A stretch of 64,000 bases of DNA from JACKII01 sp963807085 (lineage in GTDB: Bacteria; Pseudomonadota; Alphaproteobacteria; Bin95). Location: contig CAWEBB010000028.1 in the NCBI GenBank assembly GCA_963807085.1, positions 186,001 through 250,000 of the forward strand, given 5' to 3'. This document shows, in pieces, positions 26,815 to 37,131 of this stretch (position 1 is the first letter of the stretch; each line of letters opens with the position of its first letter). A program made the translations under genes and the position numbers. The notes beneath the pieces are model-generated. The model had not been told where the DNA came from. It ran no database searches and worked only from the letters and a program-made list of their open reading frames with translations.

Positions 26815-28140
26815 CTACATGTCGAACAGCAGGCGGCGCGGATCTTCGATGCCGTCCTTGATCCGCACCAGCGCGGTCACGGCTTCGGAGCCGTCGACGA
26901 TGCGGTGGTCGTAGGAAAGCGCCAGATACATCATCGGGCGCGCCTCGATCGAGCCGTCCGGCATCACCATCGGCCGCTGTTGAATTTTGTGCATCCCCAG
27001 AATACCCGACTGCGGCGGGTTCAGGATCGGCGTCGAATTGAGCGAGCCATAGACCCCCCCGTTCGAGATGGTGAAGGTGCCGCCGGTCAGTTCATCCAGC
27101 TTCAGCTTGCCGTCGCGGGCGCGGAGGCCGAAATCGCCGATGGTCTTCTCCACCTCGGCAAAAGTCATGGACTCGGCGTTGCGGATCACCGGCACGACCA
27201 GGCCGCTGGGCGTGCCGACGGCGACGCCGATGTCGTAGTAGTTTTTGTAAACGATTTCCTCGCCATCGATTTCCGCATTCACCGCCGGCACTTCCCGCAG
27301 CGCGGAGATGGCGGCCTTTACGAAAAACGACATGAAACCCAGACGGACGCCGTGCCGCTTTTCGAAGCTTTCCTGGAATTCCTTCCGGATCGCCAACACC
27401 TCCGTCATGTCCGCCTCATTGAAGGTGGTGAGCATGGCGGCGGTATTTTGCGCTTCCTTCAGGCGTTCGGCGACCCGCTTGCGCAGGCGGGACATACGTA
27501 CCCGTTCCTCGCCGCGGTTGGGCCCGCTCTCCGCCCGCGCCTGCGCGGGTGCGGCAGGCTTTGCGCCAGAGGCAGAATTCAGCGGCAGTATCGGGGGCAG
27601 ATGAGCGCCCAGATGCAGCGGCAACCACGTCCGCCTTGGTGGCGCGGCCACCCCGGCCGGTCGGCGTGATTGCATCCGCCGACACGCCCTGTTCGGCGGC
27701 CGCTTTCCTGGCCGCCGGGCCGGCTGCGCGCAGCGGGCTGTCACCGGCGGGCGCGGCCTTAGAAGTCTTACCCGCCCCGGCCTTCGCTTCGGCGCCGGCG
27801 CCTGCCTTGGCATCGGCCTTGGCGTTGACTTCGCCTCTGCGCCGGCCTTTGCCTTGACCTCTGACTTGGCTGATCTCGCCGCCTTGGGCGCAGTGGCGCC
27901 GTCGCCTTCCTCGACCCGGCCCAGCAGTGCGCCGACCTCGACATTGTCGCCCTCATCGAATTGCAGGTCCGCCAGAACGCCGGCCTGGGGGGCCGGCACT
28001 TCCACGGTCACCTTGTCGGTTTCCAGTTCCACCAGCGGCTCGTCCATGGCGACGGCTTCGCCCGGCTGTTTCAGCCAGCGGGCGATGGTGGCTTCGGTAA
28101 CCAACTCACCGAGGGTCGGCACAACGATATCAGCGCTCAT
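26815..28140 (-). CDS. sucB: Dihydrolipoyl succinyltransferase (E2), middle third out of frame
   Basis: E2 of the 2-oxoglutarate dehydrogenase complex. The ATG at 28140 follows a GAGGA site. The lipoyl domain with the modified Lys (VELETDKVTVEVPAP) and the catalytic domain with LSYDHRIVDG are intact. Between them, from about 27830 to 27580, the written frame gives an Arg/Pro-rich stretch with no domain. A neighbouring frame gives the missing peripheral-subunit-binding domain (ARKAAAEQGVSADAIT, TGRGGRATKADVVAA). Two opposite single-base lesions explain it, so the total frame is kept (441 residues). In this essential gene, sequencing error is the likeliest reason. Confidence 0.93.
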   Translation of the reverse strand: MSADIVVPTLGELVTEATIARWLKQPGEAVAMDEPLVELETDKVTVEVPAPQAGVLADLQFDEGDNVEVGALLGRVEEGDGATAPKAARSAKSEVKAKAGAEAKSTPRPMPRQAPAPKRRPGRVRLLRPRPPVTARCAQPARRPGKRPPNRACRRMQSRRPAGVAAPPRRTWLPLHLGAHLPPILPLNSASGAKPAAPAQARAESGPNRGEERVRMSRLRKRVAERLKEAQNTAAMLTTFNEADMTEVLAIRKEFQESFEKRHGVRLGFMSFFVKAAISALREVPAVNAEIDGEEIVYKNYYDIGVAVGTPSGLVVPVIRNAESMTFAEVEKTIGDFGLRARDGKLKLDELTGGTFTISNGGVYGSLNSTPILNPPQSGILGMHKIQQRPMVMPDGSIEARPMMYLALSYDHRIVDGSEAVTALVRIKDGIEDPRRLLFDM

Positions 28141-28195
28141 TACGTCCTCATAGAATTTGCTCAGACATAGGCTATCGAGGCCCAATCAGGCAACG

Positions 28196-31177
28196 CTAGT
28201 CCGGCAACAGGGCTTCGGTCACCAGCTTTTCCTGTTCGGCGACGTGGCGCTTGAACAGGCCGGTGGCGGAGGATGCGCTTTCCGGCCGGCCAATGTAAAC
28301 CGGACGGGTCGCCGTCATCTTTACCTCCGAGATGCCGGCCAGCACTTTTTCGATGCGGCGGTCGATGAAATGCCAAGCACCCATGTTTTCAGGCTCTTCC
28401 TGGCACCAGACCACCTCGGCCTTCGGATATTTAACCAATTCTCGCGGCAGTGATTTCTGCGGAAAGGGATATAACTGCTCCAGGCGCACGATGGCCACAT
28501 CGTCGATGCTGGCTTCCTCTGCCTTGGCAATCAGGTCGTAATAGACCTTGCCACTGCAGAGCACGACCCGCCGCACCTTGTTGCCGTCCACGCGCGCGGT
28601 GCTGTCCGGCAAAACGCGGTGGAAGCTATTACCAGATGAGAACGCGTCAATCGAGGAAACGCAAGCCTTGTGCCGCAGCAGGGATTTCGGCGTCATCACG
28701 ATCAGCGGCTTACGGAAATTGCGGCGTACTTGACGGCGCAACATGTGGAAATAGTTAGCAGGAGTGGTTGGCACGCAGACCTGAATATTGTCCTCCGCGC
28801 ATAGCTGCAAGTAGCGCTCCAGGCGGGCCGAGGAATGTTCTGGTCCTTGCCCCTCATAGCCGTGCGGCAACAGCATGACAATGCCCGACATGCGCAGCCA
28901 TTTCATCTCTGCCGCGGCGATATAGGTGTCGATCACTACCTGCGCGCCGTTGGCGAAATCGCCGAACTGCGCCTCCCACATGACCAGGGCATGCGGTTCG
29001 GACTGGGCGTAGCCGTATTCGAAGCCCAGCACCGAATATTCAGCCAAAGGCGAATCATACACTTCAAAGCGTGCCTGGTCGGGAGAAAGATGGGCGAGCG
29101 GTGCGTATTTCTGCTCCTCCTCCTGATCGGTCAGCATCGCGTGGCGTTGGGAAAAGGTACCGCGCCCGGTATCCTGGCCTGACAGGCGGACGGGGGTCCC
29201 TTCGACCACCAGCGAGCCAAACGCCAGCGCCTCCGCCGTCGCCCAATCGATGCCTTCACCGGTTTCGACAGCCTTGCGCCGCCCGTCGAACTGGCGGGCG
29301 ATCTTGCGGTTTAGCTTGAAGTCTTCCGGAACGGTCGTCATTTTGACCGCGATATCGCGCAGCACCTCTGCATCTACAGCGGTTTCGCCGCGCCGGTCAT
29401 CATCCGGCGCCGTGTCGAGGCCGCGCCAGGCGCCCTCCAGCCAATCGGCTTTGTTCGGCTTGTAGGATTTTGACGCCTCGAAGTCCTGATCCAGCTTTTC
29501 CCGGAAGCTCTGCACCATCTGCTCGGCTTCGCCCTCGCTAACCAGTCCTTCTTCAACGAGGCGGGCCGCATAGAGCGTGCGGGTGGTTGGCTGTTTCGCG
29601 ATCCGTTTATACATGTTCGGCTGGGTAAAGGCCGGCTCGTCCGCCTCATTATGTCCTTGGCGGCGATAGCAGTAGATGTCGAGCACGACGTCTTTCTTGA
29701 ATTTGTACCGGAACTCCGTGCAGATCCGGGCCGCGTGGACCACCGCCTCCGGATCGTCTCCATTCACATGAAAGATCGGTGCCATGACGCTGCGCGCCAG
29801 ATCCGTGCAGTAGACGCCGCCGCGGGAGTTTGTGGGTGATGTCGTAAACCCGATCTGGTTGTTGATCACCACATGGACCGTGCCGCCGACACGGTAGCCT
29901 TTGAGGTCCGACAGCAGAAAGGTCTCCGCCACAACGCCCTGGCCGATAAAGGCGGCGTCACCGTGCAGCAGCATCGCGACAACTTTCTCGCGTTCCCTGT
30001 CACGGCGCTGTTCCTGCTTGGCCCGTACCTTGCCGATCACGACCGGATCAACCGTTTCCAAGTGCGAGGGGTTCGGCGTGAGCGACAGGTGGACGGTCTT
30101 GCCGTCGAACACCCGATCGGTAGACGTGCCGAGGTGGTATTTCACATCGCCGGAGCCCTGCACGTCCTCCGGATTGGCCGAATTGCCCTGAAACTCGCTG
30201 AAAATTGCCATGAACGGCTTGGCCATGACATTGGCCAGCACGGTCAGCCGGCCGCGATGCGACATGCCGACGACCAGTTCTTCCATGCCCAATTGCGAGC
30301 CGCGCTTGATGATCTGTTCGATGGCGGGAATGACCGATTCGCCGCCCTCCAGACCGAACCGCTTGGTGCCCACATAGCGGCGGTCAAGGAACAGCTCAAA
30401 CACCTCGGCCTCGGTCAGGCGCTCCAGGATGGTGCGCTTGCCGAGCGGCGTGAAATCGGTTTGGTTAAGCGGCTCCTCGATCCGGCGTTGGATCCAATCC
30501 TTCTCCTCCGGTTCCTGCATATGCATGAACTCGACGCCGATGGTATTGCAGTAGGTTTCCTCTACGGCGTCGATAATCTGGCGGAGCGTGGCCGTCGCCA
30601 TGCCCAGGACGTTGTCGATGTAGATCGGCCGGTCCAGGTCATCTTCCGTAAAGCCGTAGGACCGGTAATCGAGTTCTGAATGATGTTTCTGGTGGTGCAG
30701 CCCCAGCGGATCAAGATTTGCATACAGATGACCGCGAACCCGGTAGGCGCGAATCATCATGAGCGCGCGGATGGAATCGAGCGTCGCCGCGCGGATGGAG
30801 TTGGGATCCGACGAACCGCGCAGCGCGGATGCAACCGCCGCTGCCTTCTCCGGAATCGTTCCCTGACCTATGTAACCGTTGCCGCTATAGCCGTTGCCGG
30901 AATGTTCATCGACAGCATGGCGCTCGACGGCATGGCCCTCCGCGATATGGCCATTTGCGCCATAACCATCGGGCGCGATCACGCTGGCGCGCATCCGCCC
31001 CCACTGGGCGGCATCAAGTTCTTCGACCGCGTCGCCGTTCTGCTTCAGGTCTTCGAAGAACGCGGCCCAGCTGGGGTCCACGGAATCGGGAGAAGTGAGA
31101 TACCGCCCATAGAGCTCCGCAACAAACGTGGCATTGCCGCCGGTCAGAAAGCTCGCATGGTCGATTTGGCTAGACAT
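28196..31177 (-). CDS. sucA: 2-oxoglutarate dehydrogenase E1
   Basis: Thiamine-diphosphate-dependent E1 of the 2-oxoglutarate complex, 993 residues, slightly long. It begins with the E2-anchoring segment typical for SucA (FLTGGNATFVAELYGRYL, SVDPSWAAFF). The ThDP region is GDAAFIGQGVVAETF followed by NNQIGFTTSP. Residues 70-106 hold an unusual Gly/His/Asn-rich low-complexity linker (DGYGANGHIAEGHA..., SGNGYSGNGYIG) that accounts for the extra length. sucB follows after 55 bases, and sucD precedes. Confidence 0.97.
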   Translation of the reverse strand: MSSQIDHASFLTGGNATFVAELYGRYLTSPDSVDPSWAAFFEDLKQNGDAVEELDAAQWGRMRASVIAPDGYGANGHIAEGHAVERHAVDEHSGNGYSGNGYIGQGTIPEKAAAVASALRGSSDPNSIRAATLDSIRALMMIRAYRVRGHLYANLDPLGLHHQKHHSELDYRSYGFTEDDLDRPIYIDNVLGMATATLRQIIDAVEETYCNTIGVEFMHMQEPEEKDWIQRRIEEPLNQTDFTPLGKRTILERLTEAEVFELFLDRRYVGTKRFGLEGGESVIPAIEQIIKRGSQLGMEELVVGMSHRGRLTVLANVMAKPFMAIFSEFQGNSANPEDVQGSGDVKYHLGTSTDRVFDGKTVHLSLTPNPSHLETVDPVVIGKVRAKQEQRRDREREKVVAMLLHGDAAFIGQGVVAETFLLSDLKGYRVGGTVHVVINNQIGFTTSPTNSRGGVYCTDLARSVMAPIFHVNGDDPEAVVHAARICTEFRYKFKKDVVLDIYCYRRQGHNEADEPAFTQPNMYKRIAKQPTTRTLYAARLVEEGLVSEGEAEQMVQSFREKLDQDFEASKSYKPNKADWLEGAWRGLDTAPDDDRRGETAVDAEVLRDIAVKMTTVPEDFKLNRKIARQFDGRRKAVETGEGIDWATAEALAFGSLVVEGTPVRLSGQDTGRGTFSQRHAMLTDQEEEQKYAPLAHLSPDQARFEVYDSPLAEYSVLGFEYGYAQSEPHALVMWEAQFGDFANGAQVVIDTYIAAAEMKWLRMSGIVMLLPHGYEGQGPEHSSARLERYLQLCAEDNIQVCVPTTPANYFHMLRRQVRRNFRKPLIVMTPKSLLRHKACVSSIDAFSSGNSFHRVLPDSTARVDGNKVRRVVLCSGKVYYDLIAKAEEASIDDVAIVRLEQLYPFPQKSLPRELVKYPKAEVVWCQEEPENMGAWHFIDRRIEKVLAGISEVKMTATRPVYIGRPESASSATGLFKRHVAEQEKLVTEALLPD

Positions 31178-31264
31178 TAAAGACGCCTCTGTGTTGGGCC
31201 CAACAAAACCGCTCAGTGGTTCTGCACTATAGCCGCTGATGGTTCGCTATGTGTTACCGCAACA

Positions 31265-32140
31265 CTATCCGTTCAATGCCTGCGCCATCGTTGAGCCAAG
31301 TTCGGCCGACGATTCGCAGACATGGATGCCGGCCTGGCGGAACGCTTCGAACTTGGCCGCCGCCGTGCCCGCCCCGCCGGAGATGATCGCGCCGGCATGG
31401 CCCATGCGCTTGCCGGGCGGGGCCGTGGCACCGGCGATAAAGCCGGCCATGGGCTTTTTGTTCGGCAGGCCGGCATAGAATTCGGCGGCCTCTTGCTCGG
31501 CCGAGCCGCCAATCTCGCCGATCATGATGATGCCTTCGGTCTCGGGATCGTCATGGAACCAGCCGAGCACGTCGATAAAGTTGGTGCCGTTGACCGGGTC
31601 GCCGCCGATGCCGATGCAGGTGGTCTGCCCCAGGCCGGAGGCCGTGGTCTGACCCACCGCCTCATAGGTCAGCGTCCCAGAGCGGCTGACAACGCCGACC
31701 CTGCCCTTTTGGTGGATGTGGCCAGGCATGATGCCGATTTTGCACTCGCCGACGGTGATGACGCCTGGGCAATTCGGCCCGATCAGGCGCGATTTGGTGC
31801 CGTCGAGCGCCCGCTTGACCTTCACCATGTCCAGCACCGGAATGCCCTCGGTGATGCAGATGATCAGCGGCACTTCCGCATCTATCGCCTCCAAAATGGA
31901 GTCGGCGGCGAACGGCGGCGGCACATAGATAACGCTGGCGTCGACGCCGACGTTTTCCTGCGCGTCCATGACCGTGTTGAACACCGGCAGGCCCAGATGG
32001 GTGGTGCCGCCCTTGCCGGGCGAGGTGCCGCCCACCATGCGGGTACCATAGGCAATGGCCTGTTCCGAATGAAATGTGCCCTGGCGGCCAGTAAAGCCCT
32101 GACAGATGACCTTGGTGTCTTTGTCGATCAGCACACCCAT
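31265..32140 (-). CDS. sucD: Succinyl-CoA ligase alpha subunit
   Basis: Alpha subunit of ADP-forming succinyl-CoA synthetase, 291 residues. The CoA-binding part opens with TKVICQGFTGRQGTFHSEQAI, and the phosphorylated His lies in RMGHAGAIISGG. It is coupled to sucC: its ATG is two bases after the sucC stop. sucA follows after 87 bases. Confidence 0.97.
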   Translation of the reverse strand: MGVLIDKDTKVICQGFTGRQGTFHSEQAIAYGTRMVGGTSPGKGGTTHLGLPVFNTVMDAQENVGVDASVIYVPPPFAADSILEAIDAEVPLIICITEGIPVLDMVKVKRALDGTKSRLIGPNCPGVITVGECKIGIMPGHIHQKGRVGVVSRSGTLTYEAVGQTTASGLGQTTCIGIGGDPVNGTNFIDVLGWFHDDPETEGIIMIGEIGGSAEQEAAEFYAGLPNKKPMAGFIAGATAPPGKRMGHAGAIISGGAGTAAAKFEAFRQAGIHVCESSAELGSTMAQALNG

Positions 32141-32142
32141 GA

Positions 32143-33312
32143 TTACACCCCCTCCTCTGCTGCGGCGACGACCTTTTGCGCGGCGTCTGCCAGGTTGTCG
32201 GCCGTAATAATCGCCAGGCCAGAATTCTTCAGGATCTCCTTGCCCTTTTCAACATTGGTGCCTTCCAGGCGCACAACCAACGGCACGCTCAGATCCATGC
32301 CCTTTGCCGCCGCGACCACACCTTCCGCAATCACGTCGCAGCGGGCGATGCCGCCGAAAATGTTGATGAGGATCGCTTCGACGCTCGGATCCGAAAGGAT
32401 GATTTTGAAGGCCGCCTCCACGGTTTCCTCATTGGCACCGCCGCCCACATCCAGAAAGTTCGCCGGCTCTTTGCCGTAAAGCTTGATGATATCCATGGTC
32501 GCCATGGCCAGCCCGGCGCCGTTCACCATGCAGCCGATGGTGCCATCCAGCGCCACATAGTTGAGGCCGTGCCGCTGGGCCTCGAGCTCGCGCTCGTTCT
32601 CTTCCGACTCGTCCCGCATCTCGGCGATGTCGGGGTGGCGGAACAGGGCGTTGTCGTCGAAGTTCATCTTGGCGTCCAACGCCATCACCTCCCCCGAGCC
32701 CGTCACCACCAGCGGGTTGATTTCCACCATGCTGGCGTCCAATTCGGTGAACGCCTTGTACATGGCCTGCAGGAATTTTTGGGCGCTCTTGACCTGATCC
32801 CCTTCCAGGCCCAGAGCAAACGCGACGCGGTTGGCGTGGTGCGGCATCAGCCCCGTCACCGGGTCGATGGCCACGGTCAGAATTTTTTTTGGCGTCTTTT
32901 CCGCCACTTCCTCGATATCCATGCCGCCTTCGGTGGAGGCGATGATGTTGATCCGCTTGTTGCCCCGGTCCACCAGCAACGAGAGGTAAAGTTCGCGGGC
33001 GATATCGCAGCCGTCCTCCACATAGACCCGGCCGACTTCCTTGCCCTCCGGGCCCGTCTGGTGGGTGACCAGCGTCATGCCCAGCATGCGCTCGGCTTCC
33101 GCCCGCACCTCGTCCTTGGACTTGACGACCTTGACGCCGCCGCCCTTACCGCGCCCGCCCGCGTGGATTTGGGCTTTGACCACATAGACCGGGCCGCCCA
33201 GATCCTCGGCGGCCGCGACGGCTTCATCCGGTGTGAAGGCCACACCGCCGCGGGGAACCGAGACCCCGAAACGCGCCAAGAGTTCCTTGGCCTGGTACTC
33301 GTGGATATTCAT
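32143..33312 (-). CDS. sucC: Succinyl-CoA ligase beta subunit
   Basis: ATP-grasp beta subunit of succinyl-CoA synthetase, 389 residues, normal length. It begins MNIHEYQAKELLARFGV. The Gly-rich nucleotide region is KAQIHAGGRGKGGGVK, and ATP-grasp metal ligands are in MVEINPLVVT and MALDAKMNFDDNA. The C-terminal flavodoxin-like domain contains NIFGGIARCDVIAEG. It follows mdh by 125 bases. Confidence 0.97.
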   Translation of the reverse strand: MNIHEYQAKELLARFGVSVPRGGVAFTPDEAVAAAEDLGGPVYVVKAQIHAGGRGKGGGVKVVKSKDEVRAEAERMLGMTLVTHQTGPEGKEVGRVYVEDGCDIARELYLSLLVDRGNKRINIIASTEGGMDIEEVAEKTPKKILTVAIDPVTGLMPHHANRVAFALGLEGDQVKSAQKFLQAMYKAFTELDASMVEINPLVVTGSGEVMALDAKMNFDDNALFRHPDIAEMRDESEENERELEAQRHGLNYVALDGTIGCMVNGAGLAMATMDIIKLYGKEPANFLDVGGGANEETVEAAFKIILSDPSVEAILINIFGGIARCDVIAEGVVAAAKGMDLSVPLVVRLEGTNVEKGKEILKNSGLAIITADNLADAAQKVVAAAEEGV

Positions 33313-33437
33313 CGCGTCGCTCGCTCCCCAGCGATTAAGACTTATAGGAAAAGCCGCTTTGGTCGTGCTCCGGGGTGGCGGTGATCCATTGGCACCGCGC
33401 CGTCCGGGGGCAATATTGCGTCTTACATCGGGTTAGT

Positions 33438-34403
33438 CTAGTCGCCCGCTTCATCACGTAATTTCTTGGCGAGGCCGAACAACTCCTTCACGGCTGCGAC
33501 CGAATGATCGAAGTTTTCGCGGTCTTGACCTTCCAGCGGCACTTCCACCACTTTCTCAACGCCATTCTTGCCGATGATGGTCGGTACGCCGACATAGAAG
33601 CCGTCGACGCCATACTGGCCATTCAGATAAGCGGCGCAGGGCAGCAGGCGGCGCTTGTCCTTCAGATAGCTTTCCGCCATTCGAACGGCGGAGGATGCCG
33701 GAGCATAGAAGGCCGAACCGGTCTTCAGCAGGCCCACGATCTCCGCCCCGCCGTCGCGGGTGCGCTGCACGATCTGGTCGATCTTCTCTTGCGTGGACCA
33801 GCCCATTTTCACCAATTCCGGCACCGGAATGCCGGCGACGGCGGAATAGTTGATTAGCGGTACCATGGTATCGCCGTGGCCGCCCAGCACAAAGGCCGTC
33901 ACGTCCTCGACCGAAACGCCGAATTCCTCGGCTAGAAACAGGCGGAAGCGGGCGCTATCCAGCACACCCGCCATGCCGACCACCTTGTTCGTAGGCAGGC
34001 CACAGGCTTCCTGCAGAATGCCGACCATGGCGTCCAGCGGGTTGGTAATGCAGATGACAAAGGCGTTCGGGCAGTTCTCTTTGATGCCCTGTCCGACCGA
34101 GCCCATGACCTTGGTGTTGATGCCCACCAGATCGTCCCGGCTCATGCCCGGCTTGCGGGCCACACCGGCGGTGACGATAACCACATCAGCATCTTTCAGG
34201 CCGGCATAGTCGTTGGTGCCGCTCATGGCAGAGTCGAAGCCCTCGACCGGCGAGCTTTGGGCGATATCCAGGGTCTTGCCCTGGGGCAGACCCTCGACGA
34301 TGTCGAACATCACGACATCGCCCAGTTCCTTCAAACCGACGAGATGGGCCAGAGTGCCGCCGATATTACCGGCGCCGACCAATGCAATTTTGTTGCGAGC
34401 CAT
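33438..34403 (-). CDS. mdh: Malate dehydrogenase (LDH-like type)
   Basis: NAD-dependent malate dehydrogenase of 321 residues. The NAD motif is VGAGNIGGTLA, the substrate Arg pair lies in GVARKPGMSRDDL, and the catalytic His is in GGHGDTMVP. The lactate-dehydrogenase-like form is the usual one in alphaproteobacteria. It heads the mdh-sucCD-sucAB-lpdA series. Confidence 0.97.
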   Translation of the reverse strand: MARNKIALVGAGNIGGTLAHLVGLKELGDVVMFDIVEGLPQGKTLDIAQSSPVEGFDSAMSGTNDYAGLKDADVVIVTAGVARKPGMSRDDLVGINTKVMGSVGQGIKENCPNAFVICITNPLDAMVGILQEACGLPTNKVVGMAGVLDSARFRLFLAEEFGVSVEDVTAFVLGGHGDTMVPLINYSAVAGIPVPELVKMGWSTQEKIDQIVQRTRDGGAEIVGLLKTGSAFYAPASSAVRMAESYLKDKRRLLPCAAYLNGQYGVDGFYVGVPTIIGKNGVEKVVEVPLEGQDRENFDHSVAAVKELFGLAKKLRDEAGD

Positions 34404-34506
34404 GAAATTCCCTCACCTGGAAAGGGCTTGGATAGAGACAAGCGCTTAGCGCCATTCTGGGGTCGTAGTACGCCCAACAATCGCGCCGGGCAACCCCCGC
34501 GCATCC

Positions 34507-35769
34507 CTACGAAGGGGTTATAGCATCGGCCGCTTCTTCACTGCCGGCGGGATCGCCCGAGGGATCTAGCGCATAGGCGGTCGAAGTGGTGGCGGCAAGC
34601 GTCACGAACCCGGTTTTATCGCTGCCGCCGACGGCCTGTTTGGCGAAAATCCGCACGATGGACAGCAGCGCCAGAGCCAAGCCGATGGCGCCCGTGTAGC
34701 CGAACAGGGCTGTCGGCGCGACAAAATCCATCAGGGCAGAGGCGACGAGAGGGCCTGCGATTGCGCCGAGCCCGAACGCCAGCAGCAAACCGGCCCCGAC
34801 CGCCACGGCATCGATACCGCTCACATAGTCGTTCGTGTGCGCCGCGCCCAGCGAATAGAGCGCCGCCGCGGACCCGCCCATCAGCCCGCCGGCCAGCACC
34901 AGCACGACCATCTGCGTCGCGCCCGCCCCGATCAGCGCGCTAGTCGCCGCGATCACGGCGGAAGCGGCGGCGATCACGATGCGCCGGTCCATCCGGTCCG
35001 ATAGCCGTCCGAGCGGCCAGTTCAACACCAGACCGCCACCGACCACGGCCGCCATGAAGAGGGCGACGTCGTCGGATGCAAGGCCGGAGGCGATGGCGAA
35101 AAACGGGAACAACCCGAACATGGCGCCGATCAGGCCGCCCGATGCGACGCAGGAGGCGATGCCGACCGGCGAAATCCGCGCCAGATCGACCAGGCGCAAG
35201 CGGACCGGCGCCGGCAACTCCGGCTGGACCTGCTGGGTCAGCGTCATGGGCAGAATGGCCAAGCTGAACATGATCGCGGCAACCGAAAAGACTTGAAAGA
35301 TGTTGGTGTCAAATGCGCCGATCACGGCCTGCCCGGCCGTCTGGCCGACAAAGGCCACGACCATATACGCTCCGAATACCGAGCCCCGAACGGTGTTGTC
35401 GGCGGCGATGTTCAACCAGCTTTCCATGACCAGAATGGCCAGTACGATAAAGATTCCCATGGCAAGGCGCAGTGCCATCCAGAACCAGGGGTCTTCCACG
35501 ATCGGCACGACCAGGCAGCAGATGCTGGCGGCGGCGGTCATGGCGGCGAAGGCGCGGATGTGCCCCCCACGCGCCAGCAGCCGGTGGCCGAAGCGTGTGC
35601 CGATTACTTGGCCCAGGAAAAACGCGGTGGTGACCAGGCCGGCAAGCTGAGCTGAAGCGTCTAGCTGCGCCAGCCGCAAGGGCAGAATGGTGTTCATGAC
35701 GCCGTGGCCGACCATCATCAGCAGGGCGGCAACCAGAACCGGCCGGAAGAGGCCAAGCGCCTGCAACAC
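34507..35769 (-). CDS. MFS transporter
   Basis: Major facilitator protein of 420 residues with about twelve hydrophobic helices. The loop motif between helices 2 and 3 is visible as GTRFGHRLLARGG, and its counterpart in the second half as LNWPLGRLSDRMDRR. The MNTILPLRLAQ opening and a tryptophan-rich ESWLN are typical of a subgroup of uncharacterised sugar- or drug-type permeases. The acidic tail (DPSGDPAGSEEAADA) is cytoplasmic. It lies between zapE and mdh; no substrate can be proposed. Confidence 0.9.
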   Translation of the reverse strand: MLQALGLFRPVLVAALLMMVGHGVMNTILPLRLAQLDASAQLAGLVTTAFFLGQVIGTRFGHRLLARGGHIRAFAAMTAAASICCLVVPIVEDPWFWMALRLAMGIFIVLAILVMESWLNIAADNTVRGSVFGAYMVVAFVGQTAGQAVIGAFDTNIFQVFSVAAIMFSLAILPMTLTQQVQPELPAPVRLRLVDLARISPVGIASCVASGGLIGAMFGLFPFFAIASGLASDDVALFMAAVVGGGLVLNWPLGRLSDRMDRRIVIAAASAVIAATSALIGAGATQMVVLVLAGGLMGGSAAALYSLGAAHTNDYVSGIDAVAVGAGLLLAFGLGAIAGPLVASALMDFVAPTALFGYTGAIGLALALLSIVRIFAKQAVGGSDKTGFVTLAATTSTAYALDPSGDPAGSEEAADAITPS

Positions 35770-35854
35770 TTCGCGGCCTCCTTCCCGCCGGATGGAACGT
35801 GACGAAAACGCCCCGTCTGCGGCGGCCGGTTGCGCAGTTCAAAATGCGCACCAG

Positions 35855-36983
35855 TCAATACAGATGCGCGGTGGCGATATAGTCGTCCGCCTGCATCTCC
35901 ATCAAGCGCGAAACGGTGCGCTGAAAGGCAAAGCTGGTCTCGCCTTCCGGGTTGAGTTCGTGGGGCAGGGCCGCGGCGGAGCAGACCAAGTTGACTTTGG
36001 CCTCGTATAGGGCATCGATCAATGTCACGAACCGCTTGGCTTCATTGCGTTTTTCCGGCGGCAGCGGCGGAATGTTTTCCAGAAACACCGTGTGGAAGCG
36101 GCGCGCGATGGCGAGATAGTCTGCCGCACCCAGAGGCCGCGCGCAGAGTTCCGCGAAGGTGAAGCGGGCCACACCTTTTGCGGTAATCGGCGCAATCAGC
36201 TTGCGGCCGCGCACCTCCAGGATTTGCCGGTGCGGCTCCTCCGAAATCGGTAACATCCGCAAAGGCCTTGTCCAGCGCCTTGTCCGCCTCCTCGCCCAGC
36301 GGTGTGTAATAGGTGGAGCGCCCGCGCAGCCGATCGAGCCGGTAGTCGGTCGACGATTCCAGTTCGTGCACATCCAGCCTTTCCTGGATCAGTGCGATGA
36401 AGGGCAGGAATCGCTCCCGCTGGAGGCCATCCCTGTACAGGTTCCGTGGCGCAACGTTGGAGGTCGCCACCACGACGACGCCATGGTCGAACAGCCCCTG
36501 AAACAACCGGCCGAGGATCATGGCATCGGCGATATTTTCCACCTGGAACTCGTCGAAGCAGAGCAGGGTCGCCTGCCCGGCGATCTGTCTGGCCACGTCC
36601 GGGATCGGGTTGCCTTCGCCGCCGGATTTGCGGCGTTGGTGCACCCGCTCCTGCACTTCCTGCATGAAGGCATGGAAATGTACCCGGCGCTTCTTGCCGA
36701 CGGGGGCGCTGTGAAAGAACAGGTCCATCAGCATGGACTTGCCGCGTCCCACCTCGCCGTAAATGTAAAGGCCAGAGGGGGCAGGTTTGGTCTCAACCTT
36801 GCCGCCGCCGAACAGCCGGCCGAAAAAGCCCTTCGCTTCGGTTGCCGGCGGCGCGGGTCGGTAGTCCAGCAACTCCTCATGCAAGACCTGCAGGCACGCG
36901 ACCGTGGCCCGCTGGGCAGGGTCTGGCTTCAACGTGCCGTCTTCGATCAATCGGGCATAGGCCGGGGCAGGACCGTCGGTCAT
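35855..36983 (-). CDS. zapE: Cell division ATPase ZapE (AFG1-like), one frame lesion
   Basis: AAA-type ATPase of the AFG1/ZapE family, linked to late cell division and protein turnover. The start at 36983 (MTDGPAPAYARLI) is usual. Walker A is GEVGRGKSMLMDLFF and Walker B is LLCFDEFQV. The sequence after DKAFADVT continues in the next frame near 36245 as EEPHRQILEVRGRKL, FTFAELC and FVTLIDALYEAKV to the stop. Repaired, it has about 375 residues, normal for the family. A single-base error is likely because both halves are otherwise well conserved. It lies upstream of the MFS gene on the same strand. Confidence 0.9.
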
Positions 36984-37131
36984 CGTCACTTGCGCGAGCG
37001 GAGAGGAACGACAGCGGCTAAGGCGGTACGCCGCCGCTGTCAAGACTGGCCGCTCCGCAAAGGGACGGCTTGCCCCGCCGCCGCCCTTGCCGTTTCAATG
37101 GCTGCCCCACCCGTCCGGAGTTCCTGACCCC

